A DNA stretch of 5,193 nt from Candidatus Riesia pediculischaeffi (GTDB lineage Bacteria; Pseudomonadota; Gammaproteobacteria; Enterobacterales; Enterobacteriaceae). Below, in pieces: positions 1 through 5,149 of the stretch. Below the pieces are notes generated by a model. That model did not search any database. It worked only from the letters and a program-made list of their open reading frames with translations, and had not been told where the DNA came from. Positions within the stretch are counted from its first letter, which is position 1; every line of letters begins with the position of its first letter. The stretch is from NCBI RefSeq assembly GCF_002073895.1, contig NZ_CP012838.1, positions 5-5,197 on the forward strand, written 5' to 3'. The position numbers and the translations under genes are program-made.

Positions 1-19
1 GAGACAGTGATCTTACGGA

Positions 20-175
20 TCGTCGGTTAAATCCAGATGAAGAAGCGTCGTCCATCACTAAAAAGAAGAGGGCTTTTCAGGGATCGAAAAAATCTTCGTT
101 TAATTTGTTTGTTTCGAACAATTTTTTTTCGGGAATTCAAGATCGTTTTTCAAAGAGATTTTGAGCAATTTTTAA
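20..175 (+). pseudogene. panE: Second, heavily decayed fragment of panE (ketopantoate reductase)
   Basis: Bases 22-90 align with 2235-2305 inside the longer panE pseudogene. Shared blocks include TCGGT(T/C)AAATC, GAAG followed by TCGTCCATCA, and GGCTTTTCAG(G/A)GATCGA, with a few one- or two-base indels. The stretch corresponds to the PanE segment IGQIYREVSSIMEKEGFSE (E. coli IMQICEEVAAVIEREGHHT). A weaker second block around 147-172 (TTCAAAGAG, then GAGCAATT) resembles 2408-2430, implying an internal deletion. At 28-30 a TAA stop replaces the CAA found at 2241-2243, so this copy cannot be translated in the PanE frame. A different frame is open from base 3 to a TGA at 162-164, but it has no start codon and its peptide does not match PanE. 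The left end lies at or beyond the window edge. The homology is seen directly as DNA similarity; origin by duplication is inferred. Confidence 0.6.
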
Positions 176-274
176 GTTAGCGAGTAAAACGGAAAAAATC
201 AAAATTGTTCGTTTGAAAAATCTCGATTTTTGCAAAATCTTCGAGGAAAAAAATGTTCGGGTTTTATAAATTTT

Positions 275-415
275 CGCACTAAACGAAATTAAGTCATAAG
301 AGATTAGTATACTCTGAAGCATCCAGTAATAATTGATCTGTTGAAATATTAAAGTGTAGTTATGAACTTAGTATATGCATTCATCTTATCGGTACTAGAT
401 AAGGAGACTGGTCAG
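275..415 (+). pseudogene. Probable relic of the 3' end of 23S rRNA
   Basis: Several short blocks occur in the same order and at nearly the same spacing as in the last ~140 nt of bacterial 23S rRNA. They are GCACTAAACGAAA (275-288; E. coli GCATCTAAGCACGAAA), GAGATTAGT...CTCTGA (300-317; GAGATGAGTTCTCCCTGA), GTTGA (340-344), GTGTAGT (354-360; GTGTAAG), and ATGCATTCATCTTATCGGTACTA (375-397; ATGCGTTGAGCTAACCGGTACTA). The CGGTACTA block near the 3' end is the clearest. Substitutions are too many, and too often in normally invariant positions, for a working rRNA. No further 23S is recognisable upstream of about 272, where homopolymer-rich sequence begins. The comparison was made from memory of E. 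coli rRNA, so block matches are more reliable than exact ends. Confidence 0.55.
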
Positions 416-480
416 TTGTTATTATGTGGTATGGACTAGTTTGGAGCGATATTATTGATATTTCTTCCATTCTATTAACT

Positions 481-560
481 CGGACTATTAAGTACTATCG
501 AGGAAGATAGCAGACCCAATGCCGGTTTGAAGTAGAAACAACATACGAAACATGGTGAAT
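481..560 (+). pseudogene. Probable relic of 5S rRNA
   Basis: GACCCAATGCCG at 513-524 matches the highly conserved 5S loop (E. coli GACCCCATGCCG) at 11 of 12 positions. After the expected gap come GAAGTAGAAAC (529-539; GAAGTGAAAC) and CATGGTG (551-557; GATGGTAGTG). Upstream, ACTATCGAGG (494-503) can be lined up with the GTAGCGCGGTGG part of 5S. The 3' third is not convincingly present: a run of ten T (573-582) follows, and only a vague GATAGG...GAATAG match is seen at 605-617. The closing helix I cannot be formed from the flanks. Its position about 65 bp after the 23S-like tail, on the same strand, is the usual rrl-rrf order and supports both calls. Alternatives are chance similarity or a very divergent but functional RNA, which I consider less likely. 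Confidence 0.5.
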
Positions 561-619
561 TAATTACAGTGCTTTTTTTTTTATTATTAAAGTAATGATA
601 GCTTGATAGGAGAATAGAA

Positions 620-690
620 AGATTAAATTAATTTAAACTTACTAAGTTGAATTAATTAATTTAATGTTAGCACTTAATTAATCTTTAACA
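620..690. repeat. AT-only stretch with short palindromes
   Basis: The stretch is almost entirely A and T, with repeated TTAATTAA-type words and a perfect palindrome AACTTA-C-TAAGTT at 636-648. TGTTA (665-669) and TAACA (686-690) can also pair. This composition would melt easily, as a duplex-unwinding element beside a replication origin does, and it lies about 400 bp from the iteron-like repeats. In a genome with strong AT mutation pressure it may equally be neutral decay. Confidence 0.35.
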
Positions 691-782
691 TTTAAATCCT
701 CAGAAGAAAGATGAAGGTATCTTCTATTTTATTAATCTCATTCTATGCGAAAAAAAGAAATTTGAATTTTTCTCCAAATCCG

Positions 783-807
783 CTTCAAAAAAGCTTTTTT
801 TTCGAAG
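783..807. repeat. Inverted repeat CTTC-A6-GC-T8-CGAAG
   Basis: CTTC followed by AAAAAAGCTTTTTT and then TTCGAAG forms an imperfect hairpin with an A/T core. It resembles a terminator in having a T-run, but the stem is nearly all A-T and no gene ends here on either strand. It sits in roughly 700-1070, an area with no gene, rich in A and T runs. A second imperfect hairpin, GG-T-CTTTTT-ATC-AAAAAG-CC, lies at 931-950, and a GTATATATATAC palindrome at 963-974. I see no function for these. Confidence 0.3.
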
Positions 808-1076
808 ATTTTTGAGAGTTTTTCGTACTTTTTAGGTTGCAAAAAATTCGATTCTTTTTTTCGACAAAAAAATGACAGAAATTTCGTTCAAAAAATCTTT
901 CAGAAATTTTTCAAACGTGATGCTTTCGATGGTCTTTTTATCAAAAAGCCGGACATATCAGTGTATATATATACTAGATTGTTTTTTAAAGTTAAAAAAA
1001 ATTTTTTTAAGTTAAATGGTTAAAAGAAGTCAGGTTTTATAAGTGAGATGTATTTTATTGCGTACTGCATTTTCCC

Positions 1077-1133
1077 ATTTCTAAATCCCGTGTTTTTATT
1101 TCTAAATCCCGATAGTATAATTTTTAAATCCCG
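1077..1133 (+). repeat. Three iteron-like direct repeats (candidate plasmid origin)
   Basis: The 14-mer ATTTCTAAATCCCG occurs at 1077-1090 and 1098-1111. A one-mismatch copy, ATTTTTAAATCCCG, is at 1120-1133. Start-to-start spacing is 21 and 22 bp, two helical turns, so the copies face the same side of the DNA, as Rep-binding iterons do in theta-replicating plasmids. An outlying copy ATTTCTAAATCACG is at 1297-1310. The neighbourhood is extremely AT-rich. No replication initiator gene is present in the window, so a Rep partner cannot be named, and no convincing DnaA box was found next to the repeats. The repeats are observed; origin function is inferred. Confidence 0.5.
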
Positions 1134-1296
1134 AATATTGAGAAAAAAAAAATCGAGAATTTTTTAAGAGAAATTGTGATATATTCAAAAAAAACGCCAT
1201 TTTTAGAGGGTGAAAAAAAATTTTTTTTTCAATTTAATTCGAGCAAAAATGACCCAAAAAAATTATCATTTTCTACCGAAAAAAATGCTGTTAAAT

Positions 1297-1310
1297 ATTT
1301 CTAAATCACG
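1297..1310 (+). repeat. Outlying fourth copy of the iteron-like 14-mer
   Basis: ATTTCTAAATCACG matches the first two copies at 13 of 14 positions. It is 177 bp from the third copy, which is not a whole number of 21-bp steps. It may be a stray survivor of a formerly longer array. The 1134-1520 area around it is otherwise long runs of A and T in which I see no gene. Confidence 0.4.
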
Positions 1311-1629
1311 ATAAAAACGTCTTTTTTTTGAAGAATTTTATAGAAAAAAATTTTTTTTAAAAAAAAGATGAAATTCCGAGAACAAACCATAATTTTTAAA
1401 AAAAAATGCGTGAAATAAAGTATCAAGAAAGCAATTTTAAAAAAATCAAGTATAAAAGCATTCAACACTTTTAAAAAAGCAAAATAAGGTACTTCTTGAA
1501 TGTCAAAAAATCGCCAAATTTGTGCTAAAAATGATGAAATTTCTGTCTCTAAAACGACGTGAAAAAAGAAGAAAAATAAAGAGATTTTTAGATGTTAAAA
1601 GTGGAAAAAATACGATAAAAAATGGTAGT

Positions 1630-2536
1630 TCGATAAGGATCGCTTTGTCAGATTATGGTCGTATTAAAAAGCTATGGTCATCATCTTTTTTCTCCAAAAA
1701 ACATGTGGTTACAGATGGATAAAAGAGAGAAATCATACCGATCTAATGTTCGAAATCGAATCAATCGAAGATGAAAAAGATCATCTTTCGATTCTCATCA
1801 ATAACCAAAAAAACTCCAAAAAGATCAAATCCTAATGCTCACGTTAAAGACTTGGCAAGCTGCAAAAGAAACTTTAAAAATCATCAAGATCTTGAATAAA
1901 AAGTACATCGCATCTCTAATACACGACCGAATAAAAGTCCTTAAAAAACTTCCAAAAAGGATCAAATTACCGGTCATTATTGGATGTACAAATCGATCAA
2001 AAAGGTTTCATCAAATACGCTTCAAACAGAACGATATAAATGGATCTAGCTAACCAAAAGATGAAAAATTTATCCGACGTCACAAATCGATTAAACACGA
2101 TTCTTCTGAAGATAATTCGGTGCGATAACATCAAATTCCTTGCTCAGAAAAAGCGGGTAATAAACTATTCAATCGACCCATTAAGTTCACGATGTCATAA
2201 CGGAAAACTCCTAAACCGTAAGAACTTTCAGAACATCGGTCAAATCTACCGAGAAGTATCGTCCATCATGGAGAAAGAAGGCTTTTCAGAGATCGATCAC
2301 CGATCCCTTTTTGATCAATTCGTCCTGCTTCAAATAACTTCTCCTCGATGTATCAAAATTTATCTCCTAATAAAAAATCCAAGATCGATCATATCAATGA
2401 ATACGCGATTCAAAGAGTGAAGCAATTCAAAATCGATGTTCCAAAGAACATCTTCTCATTCTCCAAAGTCAAGAACTTGGAATCCCGAACGATCGAGAAA
2501 GGTCTTACAGGGGTGAGGTTGAAGAACGGACGATGA
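1630..2536 (+). pseudogene. panE: Full-length, multiply frameshifted panE (2-dehydropantoate 2-reductase)
   Basis: Ketopantoate reductase makes pantoate with NADPH, between PanB and PanC. The span equals about 302 codons (E. coli PanE has 303), but the similarity jumps frame. IRIALSDYG..KKLW (~1633-1680) matches ITVLGCGALGQLW, ending at TAA 1720-1722. KREKSYRSN (~1721-1747) matches the next part, then FEIESIEDEKDHLSIL (from 1749) to TAA 1833-1835. LTLKTWQ...PVIIGCT (1838-2053) matches VTLKAWQ...PLLMGTT. RLNTILLK..., INYSIDPL, NGKLL and REVSSIMEKEGF (2040-~2312) match LADILQTVL, VNCVINPL, NGELR and EEVAAVIEREG. NFSSMYQNL...KIDHINEYAIQR...VPKN (2336-2536) matches NISSMLQDI...EIDYINGFLLRR...VPEN. 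That needs about five frame changes. The GxGxxG nucleotide loop is gone, the NGMG asparagine (Asn98) is Asp, and the catalytic Glu (Glu256) is Lys. Lys176 and the SSM serine remain. E. coli numbering is from memory. Loss of function is near certain. Confidence 0.9.
2495..2520 (+). repeat. 26-bp direct repeat, copy 1 (3' end of panE)
   Basis: The sequence starting GAGAAAGGTCTTACAG and ending GTGAGGTT is identical to 2693-2718. Here it encodes EKGLTGVR, aligned with the ERIGTGLPRP end of PanE, so this is probably the original location. The two copies start 198 bp apart. Confidence 0.85.
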
Positions 2537-2692
2537 ACGATAAGAAGGGTGCTAAGAAGAACTTTTCAAGGATGATCGACCTTCTGTAGGGATCCCGAAG
2601 GAAACCTCCGTTCTACAGCACTTAAAAACGCCCTGAGGTGGATCGATCGACCGTAGCATCGGGGAGATAACGACGGTTCGGGGCTGATCAGG
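2537..2692. other. Comparatively GC-rich non-coding stretch between 26-bp repeats, unidentified
   Basis: No reading frame longer than about 20 codons is convincing here, and the stretch does not align with PanE. It is visibly richer in G and C than the left half and carries several possible RNA stems: 2584-2618, and ACCGT (2650-2654) with ACGGT (2673-2677). The word GATCGACC occurs at 2574-2581 and again within 2641-2652. It might be a structured RNA, part of an origin, or relic DNA of another gene. I do not recognise it as tmRNA, RNase P RNA, a ColE1-type RNA or a group II intron domain. Confidence 0.4.
2584..2618 (+). other. Stem-loop in the region downstream of panE
   Basis: CTGTAGGG (2584-2591) pairs with TTCTACAG (2611-2618) using two G-U pairs. 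Above it, CGAAGG (2596-2601) pairs with CCTCCG (2605-2610) with one mismatch around an AAA loop, leaving ATCC as a one-sided bulge. No T-run follows on the plus strand, so it is not a classical terminator, although it lies just downstream of the panE remnant. It could be a fragment of a structured RNA. Confidence 0.45.
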
Positions 2693-2718
2693 GAGAAAGG
2701 TCTTACAGGGGTGAGGTT
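2693..2718 (+). repeat. 26-bp direct repeat, copy 2
   Basis: The sequence is an exact copy of 2495-2520 and ends two bases before the hairpin over the ibpA stop codon. Flanking bases differ between the two copies, so only these 26 bp are shared. Perfect identity in an otherwise decaying area suggests a recent copying event, or upkeep by recombination. Confidence 0.85.
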
Positions 2719-2720
2719 TG

Positions 2721-2748
2721 TCATGAAGTCGTCAACACGACTTCATGA
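2721..2748 (-). terminator. Perfect 12-bp stem-loop overlapping the ibpA stop codon (possible terminator)
   Basis: TCATGAAGTCGT (2721-2732) and ACGACTTCATGA (2737-2748) are perfect inverted repeats around a 4-base loop, CAAC. The ibpA stop codon (2743-2745) lies inside the stem. It is the last structure of the panB-panC-ibpA transcript. It lacks the T-run of an intrinsic terminator on either strand, so it may instead protect the mRNA 3' end, act with Rho, or slow termination in both directions, since panE converges from the other side. Confidence 0.5.
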
Positions 2749-3201
2749 ACCATGATCAATAGATATCTTCCTAGGTTTCTCCCGTTCTGGGATCTCATAA
2801 CTAAAGTCCAACACGAGTAACCCATCTTTTAAAGCAGAATGATTGATCCGAATCTTATGATCAAGATCGAAACTGATAGAGAAGTTCTTTCTTTCGATTC
2901 CTCTGTGTAACCACTTGAAAGAAACTTCTTCCTTCGGAGAAGAAACCGAAGAGCTCACCGTACCTTTAATGAGCAATCTATCGCTTAACAAAGAGATGTC
3001 CAACTCTTCCTTACGATATCCCGGAACTGAGACGATGAGTTCGAACCTCTCTTTACCCTTCTTCTTCAGATCATAAGACGGAAACTCAGAAATGGGTTTA
3101 GCTCCTGTAATGCGACTGAACAACTTATCCATCTGTGTAAAACGATCTGAAAGAAGATCTTCTCCTAAAATGGGCATCAACGAAAAAGGACGATAAACCA
3201 T
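2743..3201 (-). CDS. ibpA: IbpA/IbpB-type small heat shock protein (Hsp20 family)
   Basis: The 152-residue protein resembles E. coli IbpA and IbpB, cytosolic chaperones that coat unfolding proteins and pass them to DnaK and ClpB. The start of the alpha-crystallin domain is marked by FPSYDL at residues 40-45 (PPYNVE in IbpA). It continues with VSVPGYRKEELDI (57-69), KWLHRGIERKNFSISFDL (96-113; YLYQGIAERNF in IbpA) and the A-x-x-x-G-L-L signature ALKDGLLVLDF (123-133). The C-terminal tail IPEREKPRKISI (137-148) matches IPEAKKPRRIEI. I chose the ATG at 3199-3201, preceded by the strong ribosome binding site GGAGG five bases away. The upstream in-frame codon at 3211-3213 is TTG, and using it would put the Shine-Dalgarno inside the gene. 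IbpA and IbpB cannot be told apart firmly, because the protein mixes features of both. It is third in the panB-panC-ibpA array and may also have its own promoter. Confidence 0.9.
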   Translation of the reverse strand: MVYRPFSLMPILGEDLLSDRFTQMDKLFSRITGAKPISEFPSYDLKKKGKERFELIVSVPGYRKEELDISLLSDRLLIKGTVSSSVSSPKEEVSFKWLHRGIERKNFSISFDLDHKIRINHSALKDGLLVLDFSYEIPEREKPRKISIDHGS

Positions 3202-3205
3202 ACCT

Positions 3206-3211
3206 CCCTCC
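3206..3211 (-). promoter_or_regulatory. Strong ibpA ribosome binding site deciding the start
   Basis: On the minus strand GGAGGG (GGAGG plus one G), followed by AGGT, lies directly upstream of the ATG at 3199-3201. It is the strongest Shine-Dalgarno in the window and rules out the upstream TTG as the start. Confidence 0.8.
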
Positions 3212-3279
3212 AATTTAATGTTCTAATGAGACCTAGCACAAGAATAAAATTTTATGCCAAGATTTAGAAAAGCTTCTTC

Positions 3280-3308
3280 ATCTTACAGAAGTACAGAAGG
3301 TTTTTCAA
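3280..3308 (-). promoter_or_regulatory. Candidate ibpA promoter overlapping the panC stop
   Basis: On the minus strand TTGAAA (3308-3303, 5 of 6 matches to -35) is followed after 17 bp by TAAGAT (3285-3280, 4 of 6 to -10). The -35 lies across the panC stop codon. The overlapping CTTGAA (3309-3304) resembles a sigma32 -35 element, but no CCCCAT-like -10 follows, so heat-shock control is only a suggestion. The spacer contains a tandem 8-bp repeat, TACAGAAG, at 3284-3291 and 3292-3299. The predicted leader would be about 70 nt. Confidence 0.45.
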
Positions 3309-4165
3309 GAGACGCTGTCTCGATAGCTGACGACCTTATTATCGATCAACCTAACAGCTCCTAAACGAACAGAAGCTAGAATTACAACATCACGACTTTC
3401 AGAAGAGATAGATGACAGGGATTGGGCATCACGGATCAACAAAGATTCCGTGTCGAATCCGAACTGAGAAATCCTTCGCTTGAAGTAGTTGAGACACTGT
3501 TCCTCCGAGATGCACTCTCTCGAAAGATACCGATCGACAACCTCTTCTAACGTAGAGTTCAAACGCCAAGCAACTAGACGCTTCTCCTTAGGAAGGAAGG
3601 TATTTCGAGAGCTGTAAGCCAAACCATCTTTCTCACGAACAATCGGAAAACCGACAACATCGATCGAGTAATTTAGATCGATCACCATCTTGCGGATCAT
3701 GATCAACTGCTGATAATCCTTCTCTCCGAAGTACGCACGAACTGGACGAACAATGTTGAACAATTTAGCGACCACAGTACTCACCCCAGAAAAATGACCG
3801 GGACGAAAAGATCCTTCTAGTTCGTTTGAAATAGGATGATCCACAGTTGTTATCCGAAGAGTTCCGTGAGGATACATCTGTGATTTCTTTGGTAAAAAAA
3901 CTAGATCGACACCGAGTTCATCTAAACGACGTATGTCAGCGCACTTCGTCCTAGGATAAGACAAATAATCTTCCGTCCTCTCGAACTGCACCGGATTGAT
4001 AAAAACACTCACGACGACAGCATCATCAGGATACTTCTCCCTAGCGTGAGCGATCATCTTGAGATGACCTTCGTGTAAGTTACCCATCGTCGGTATCAAA
4101 GAAACCGGACGATCGAAGAGATCGATTCTTTTACGACACGAAGAGATCGAACTTTCCACAAACAT
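3305..4165 (-). CDS. panC: Pantothenate synthetase PanC (pantoate--beta-alanine ligase)
   Basis: PanC joins pantoate and beta-alanine with ATP, via a pantoyl-adenylate, to form pantothenate in the cytosol. From the ATG at 4163-4165 the protein has 286 residues (E. coli 283). The HIGH-type nucleotide motif PTMGNLHEGH is at 25-34, followed by VFINPVQFERTEDYLSYPRT (54-73) and EGSFRPGHFSGVSTVVAKLFN (117-137). FGEKDYQQL is at 146-154 and the KMSKS-equivalent KDGLAYSSRN at 179-188. The tail IRDAQSL...RLIDNKV is typical. All residues expected in these motifs appear intact. An in-frame GTG at 4183 would add six residues. The ATG is preferred because it matches the family start and has GAGAGG just upstream. 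It begins one base after the panB stop (TAAGATG), implying translational coupling. It depends on pantoate, whose normal producer PanE is a pseudogene here. Confidence 0.96.
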   Translation of the reverse strand: MFVESSISSCRKRIDLFDRPVSLIPTMGNLHEGHLKMIAHAREKYPDDAVVVSVFINPVQFERTEDYLSYPRTKCADIRRLDELGVDLVFLPKKSQMYPHGTLRITTVDHPISNELEGSFRPGHFSGVSTVVAKLFNIVRPVRAYFGEKDYQQLIMIRKMVIDLNYSIDVVGFPIVREKDGLAYSSRNTFLPKEKRLVAWRLNSTLEEVVDRYLSRECISEEQCLNYFKRRISQFGFDTESLLIRDAQSLSSISSESRDVVILASVRLGAVRLIDNKVVSYRDSVS

Positions 4166-4166
4166 C

Positions 4167-5021
4167 TTACCTCTCTTTTCCACAAAACACCCTCTCGTTC
4201 ACATGGAAACAATGTTCATCACCTGGAAAAGATCCTGAGGTAACTGAAGTTCTAAACAGATCGACAGATTTTCGAAAATCACCTCCACACTCTTTCAAAA
4301 AATTCCTGACAAATCTAGGTCGAACAGGTAGTCCAGTATCAATCCCGAACACGTCATGCATCACCAATATCTGACCGTCTGTTGAAGGTCCAGCTCCGAT
4401 CCCAACCGTCGGTATTTTCAAACATTTAGAGATTTCTTCAGACAGCTCCGTCGGAACACATTCCAACACCAAGATCTGTACCCCAGCAGATTCTAAACTC
4501 TTCGCATCCGAGAGGATCCTCCGATAACTGTTATCTTCCAGACCTTGCACTCTATATGATCCGACAATGTTGATAGATTGCGGCGTCAGACCGATGTGTC
4601 CACAAACCGCAACGGATCTTTCGCTGAGTTTCTCTACCGTAGAACATAACCAACTTCCTCCTTCCAACTTCACCATGTCAGCTCCAGCTTGAATCAAAGC
4701 AGCGACACTTCGACATGTTCTGTTGAAATCGAAGAAGCTCATAAAGGGAAGATCGGAAATCAACCACGCTTTCGGTGCTCCTCTCCGAACCATCTCCGTA
4801 TGATAAATGATATCTCCTAAGGATACGGAAACGGTAGAGTTCCTTCCTTGAACAGTCATCCCTAGGGAATCTCCAACTAACATCACCTCGATCCCTTGCT
4901 GCCAGAAGATTCTTGAAAAGACAGCGTCGTATACGGTTAGAGCAGCGAACTTAATCGACTTCTCCTTCCATACTCTTACATCTTCAATAGTTGTAGGAAA
5001 TTCAGGTTCTGTTCTCATCAT
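4167..5021 (-). CDS. panB: 3-methyl-2-oxobutanoate hydroxymethyltransferase PanB
   Basis: PanB transfers a one-carbon unit from 5,10-methylene-tetrahydrofolate to 2-oxoisovalerate, giving ketopantoate, the first committed step to pantothenate and CoA. The 284-residue protein (E. coli 264) is collinear with the family TIM barrel. Motifs are ALTVYDAVFS (27-36), VMLVGDSLGMTVQG (46-59, metal-binding Asp51), HTEMVRRGAP (74-83), DLPFMSF (90-96, Asp90), MVKLEGG (116-122, Glu120), VCGHIGLTPQSIN (139-151), LVLECVP (184-190, catalytic Glu187), VGIGAGPSTDGQILVMHD (206-223) and FPGDEHCFH (265-273). All appear intact. Two ATG codons stand in tandem at the start. AAGGA lies eight bases before the first, so either may be used. 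The extra length is about six residues at the N terminus, a few internal ones and an 11-residue tail after CFH that carries the panC ribosome binding site. It is the first gene of the operon, with a promoter at 5121-5149. Confidence 0.97.
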   Translation of the reverse strand: MMRTEPEFPTTIEDVRVWKEKSIKFAALTVYDAVFSRIFWQQGIEVMLVGDSLGMTVQGRNSTVSVSLGDIIYHTEMVRRGAPKAWLISDLPFMSFFDFNRTCRSVAALIQAGADMVKLEGGSWLCSTVEKLSERSVAVCGHIGLTPQSINIVGSYRVQGLEDNSYRRILSDAKSLESAGVQILVLECVPTELSEEISKCLKIPTVGIGAGPSTDGQILVMHDVFGIDTGLPVRPRFVRNFLKECGGDFRKSVDLFRTSVTSGSFPGDEHCFHVNERVFCGKER

Positions 5022-5028
5022 CTTTCAA

Positions 5029-5034
5029 ATCCTT
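5029..5034 (-). promoter_or_regulatory. panB ribosome binding site
   Basis: On the minus strand GAAGGA-type sequence (within AGGTGGAAGGATT) lies eight bases before the first of the tandem ATG codons of panB. An additional AGGTGG lies just upstream. It supports translation starting at 5021 or 5018. Confidence 0.6.
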
Positions 5035-5120
5035 CCACCTGTTAGACCATTTCTTTTATTTAATAAACCTCTGTTTTCTTCCGTGCTTTAGAAGACACCA
5101 GAAGAATCGCACGAACGAGG

Positions 5121-5149
5121 ATTGTATTCGAATAAAAGGAGATAGTCAA
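5121..5149 (-). promoter_or_regulatory. Near-consensus sigma70 promoter of the panB-panC operon
   Basis: On the minus strand TTGACT (5149-5144) and TACAAT (5126-5121) are separated by exactly 17 bp, with five of six matches in each hexamer. Transcription would start near 5114 and give a leader of about 93 nt before panB. No operator or riboswitch-like fold is evident, which fits constitutive, high-level expression as expected in reduced symbiont genomes. Confidence 0.8.

Noticed and set aside
137..322. 61-codon minus-strand reading frame
   Set aside because: It is low-complexity (F, K, I, S) in AT-rich DNA, has no clear ribosome binding site, and lies over the panE fragment and the 23S-like relic on the other strand.
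362..439. 25-codon frame MNLVYAFILSVLDKETG... with a hydrophobic start
   Set aside because: It has no Shine-Dalgarno and overlaps the 23S-like relic, which explains the sequence better.
1522..1722. 66-codon plus-strand frame as a separate gene
   Set aside because: Its second half aligns with the PanE N terminus. The first half is Lys/Arg-rich read-through of A-runs upstream of the panE relic.
1746..1835. 29-codon 'leader peptide' overlapping the next ATG (TAATG), suggesting translational coupling as in IncFII rep genes
   Set aside because: It and the following frames align with successive parts of PanE, so the overlap is a product of frameshift decay.
1835..2536. Three overlapping frames considered as a broken RepA
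   Set aside because: The match to PanE (LTLKTWQ, INYSIDPL, REVSSIMEKEGF, SKIDHIN) is collinear and far stronger than the loose RepA resemblance.
2680..2690. GGGGCTGAT resembling the 5' end of tmRNA
   Set aside because: The match is under ten bases, and there is no tRNA-like 3' end or tag reading frame nearby.
3309..3321. GAGAC-GCT-GTCTC hairpin at the end of panC as a terminator
   Set aside because: The stem is only 5 bp and no T-run follows on the minus strand. It probably reflects panC codons.
4176..4184. TTTTCCACA resembling a DnaA box
   Set aside because: It is a single site inside the panB-panC junction codons, without neighbours or proximity to the iteron-like repeats.
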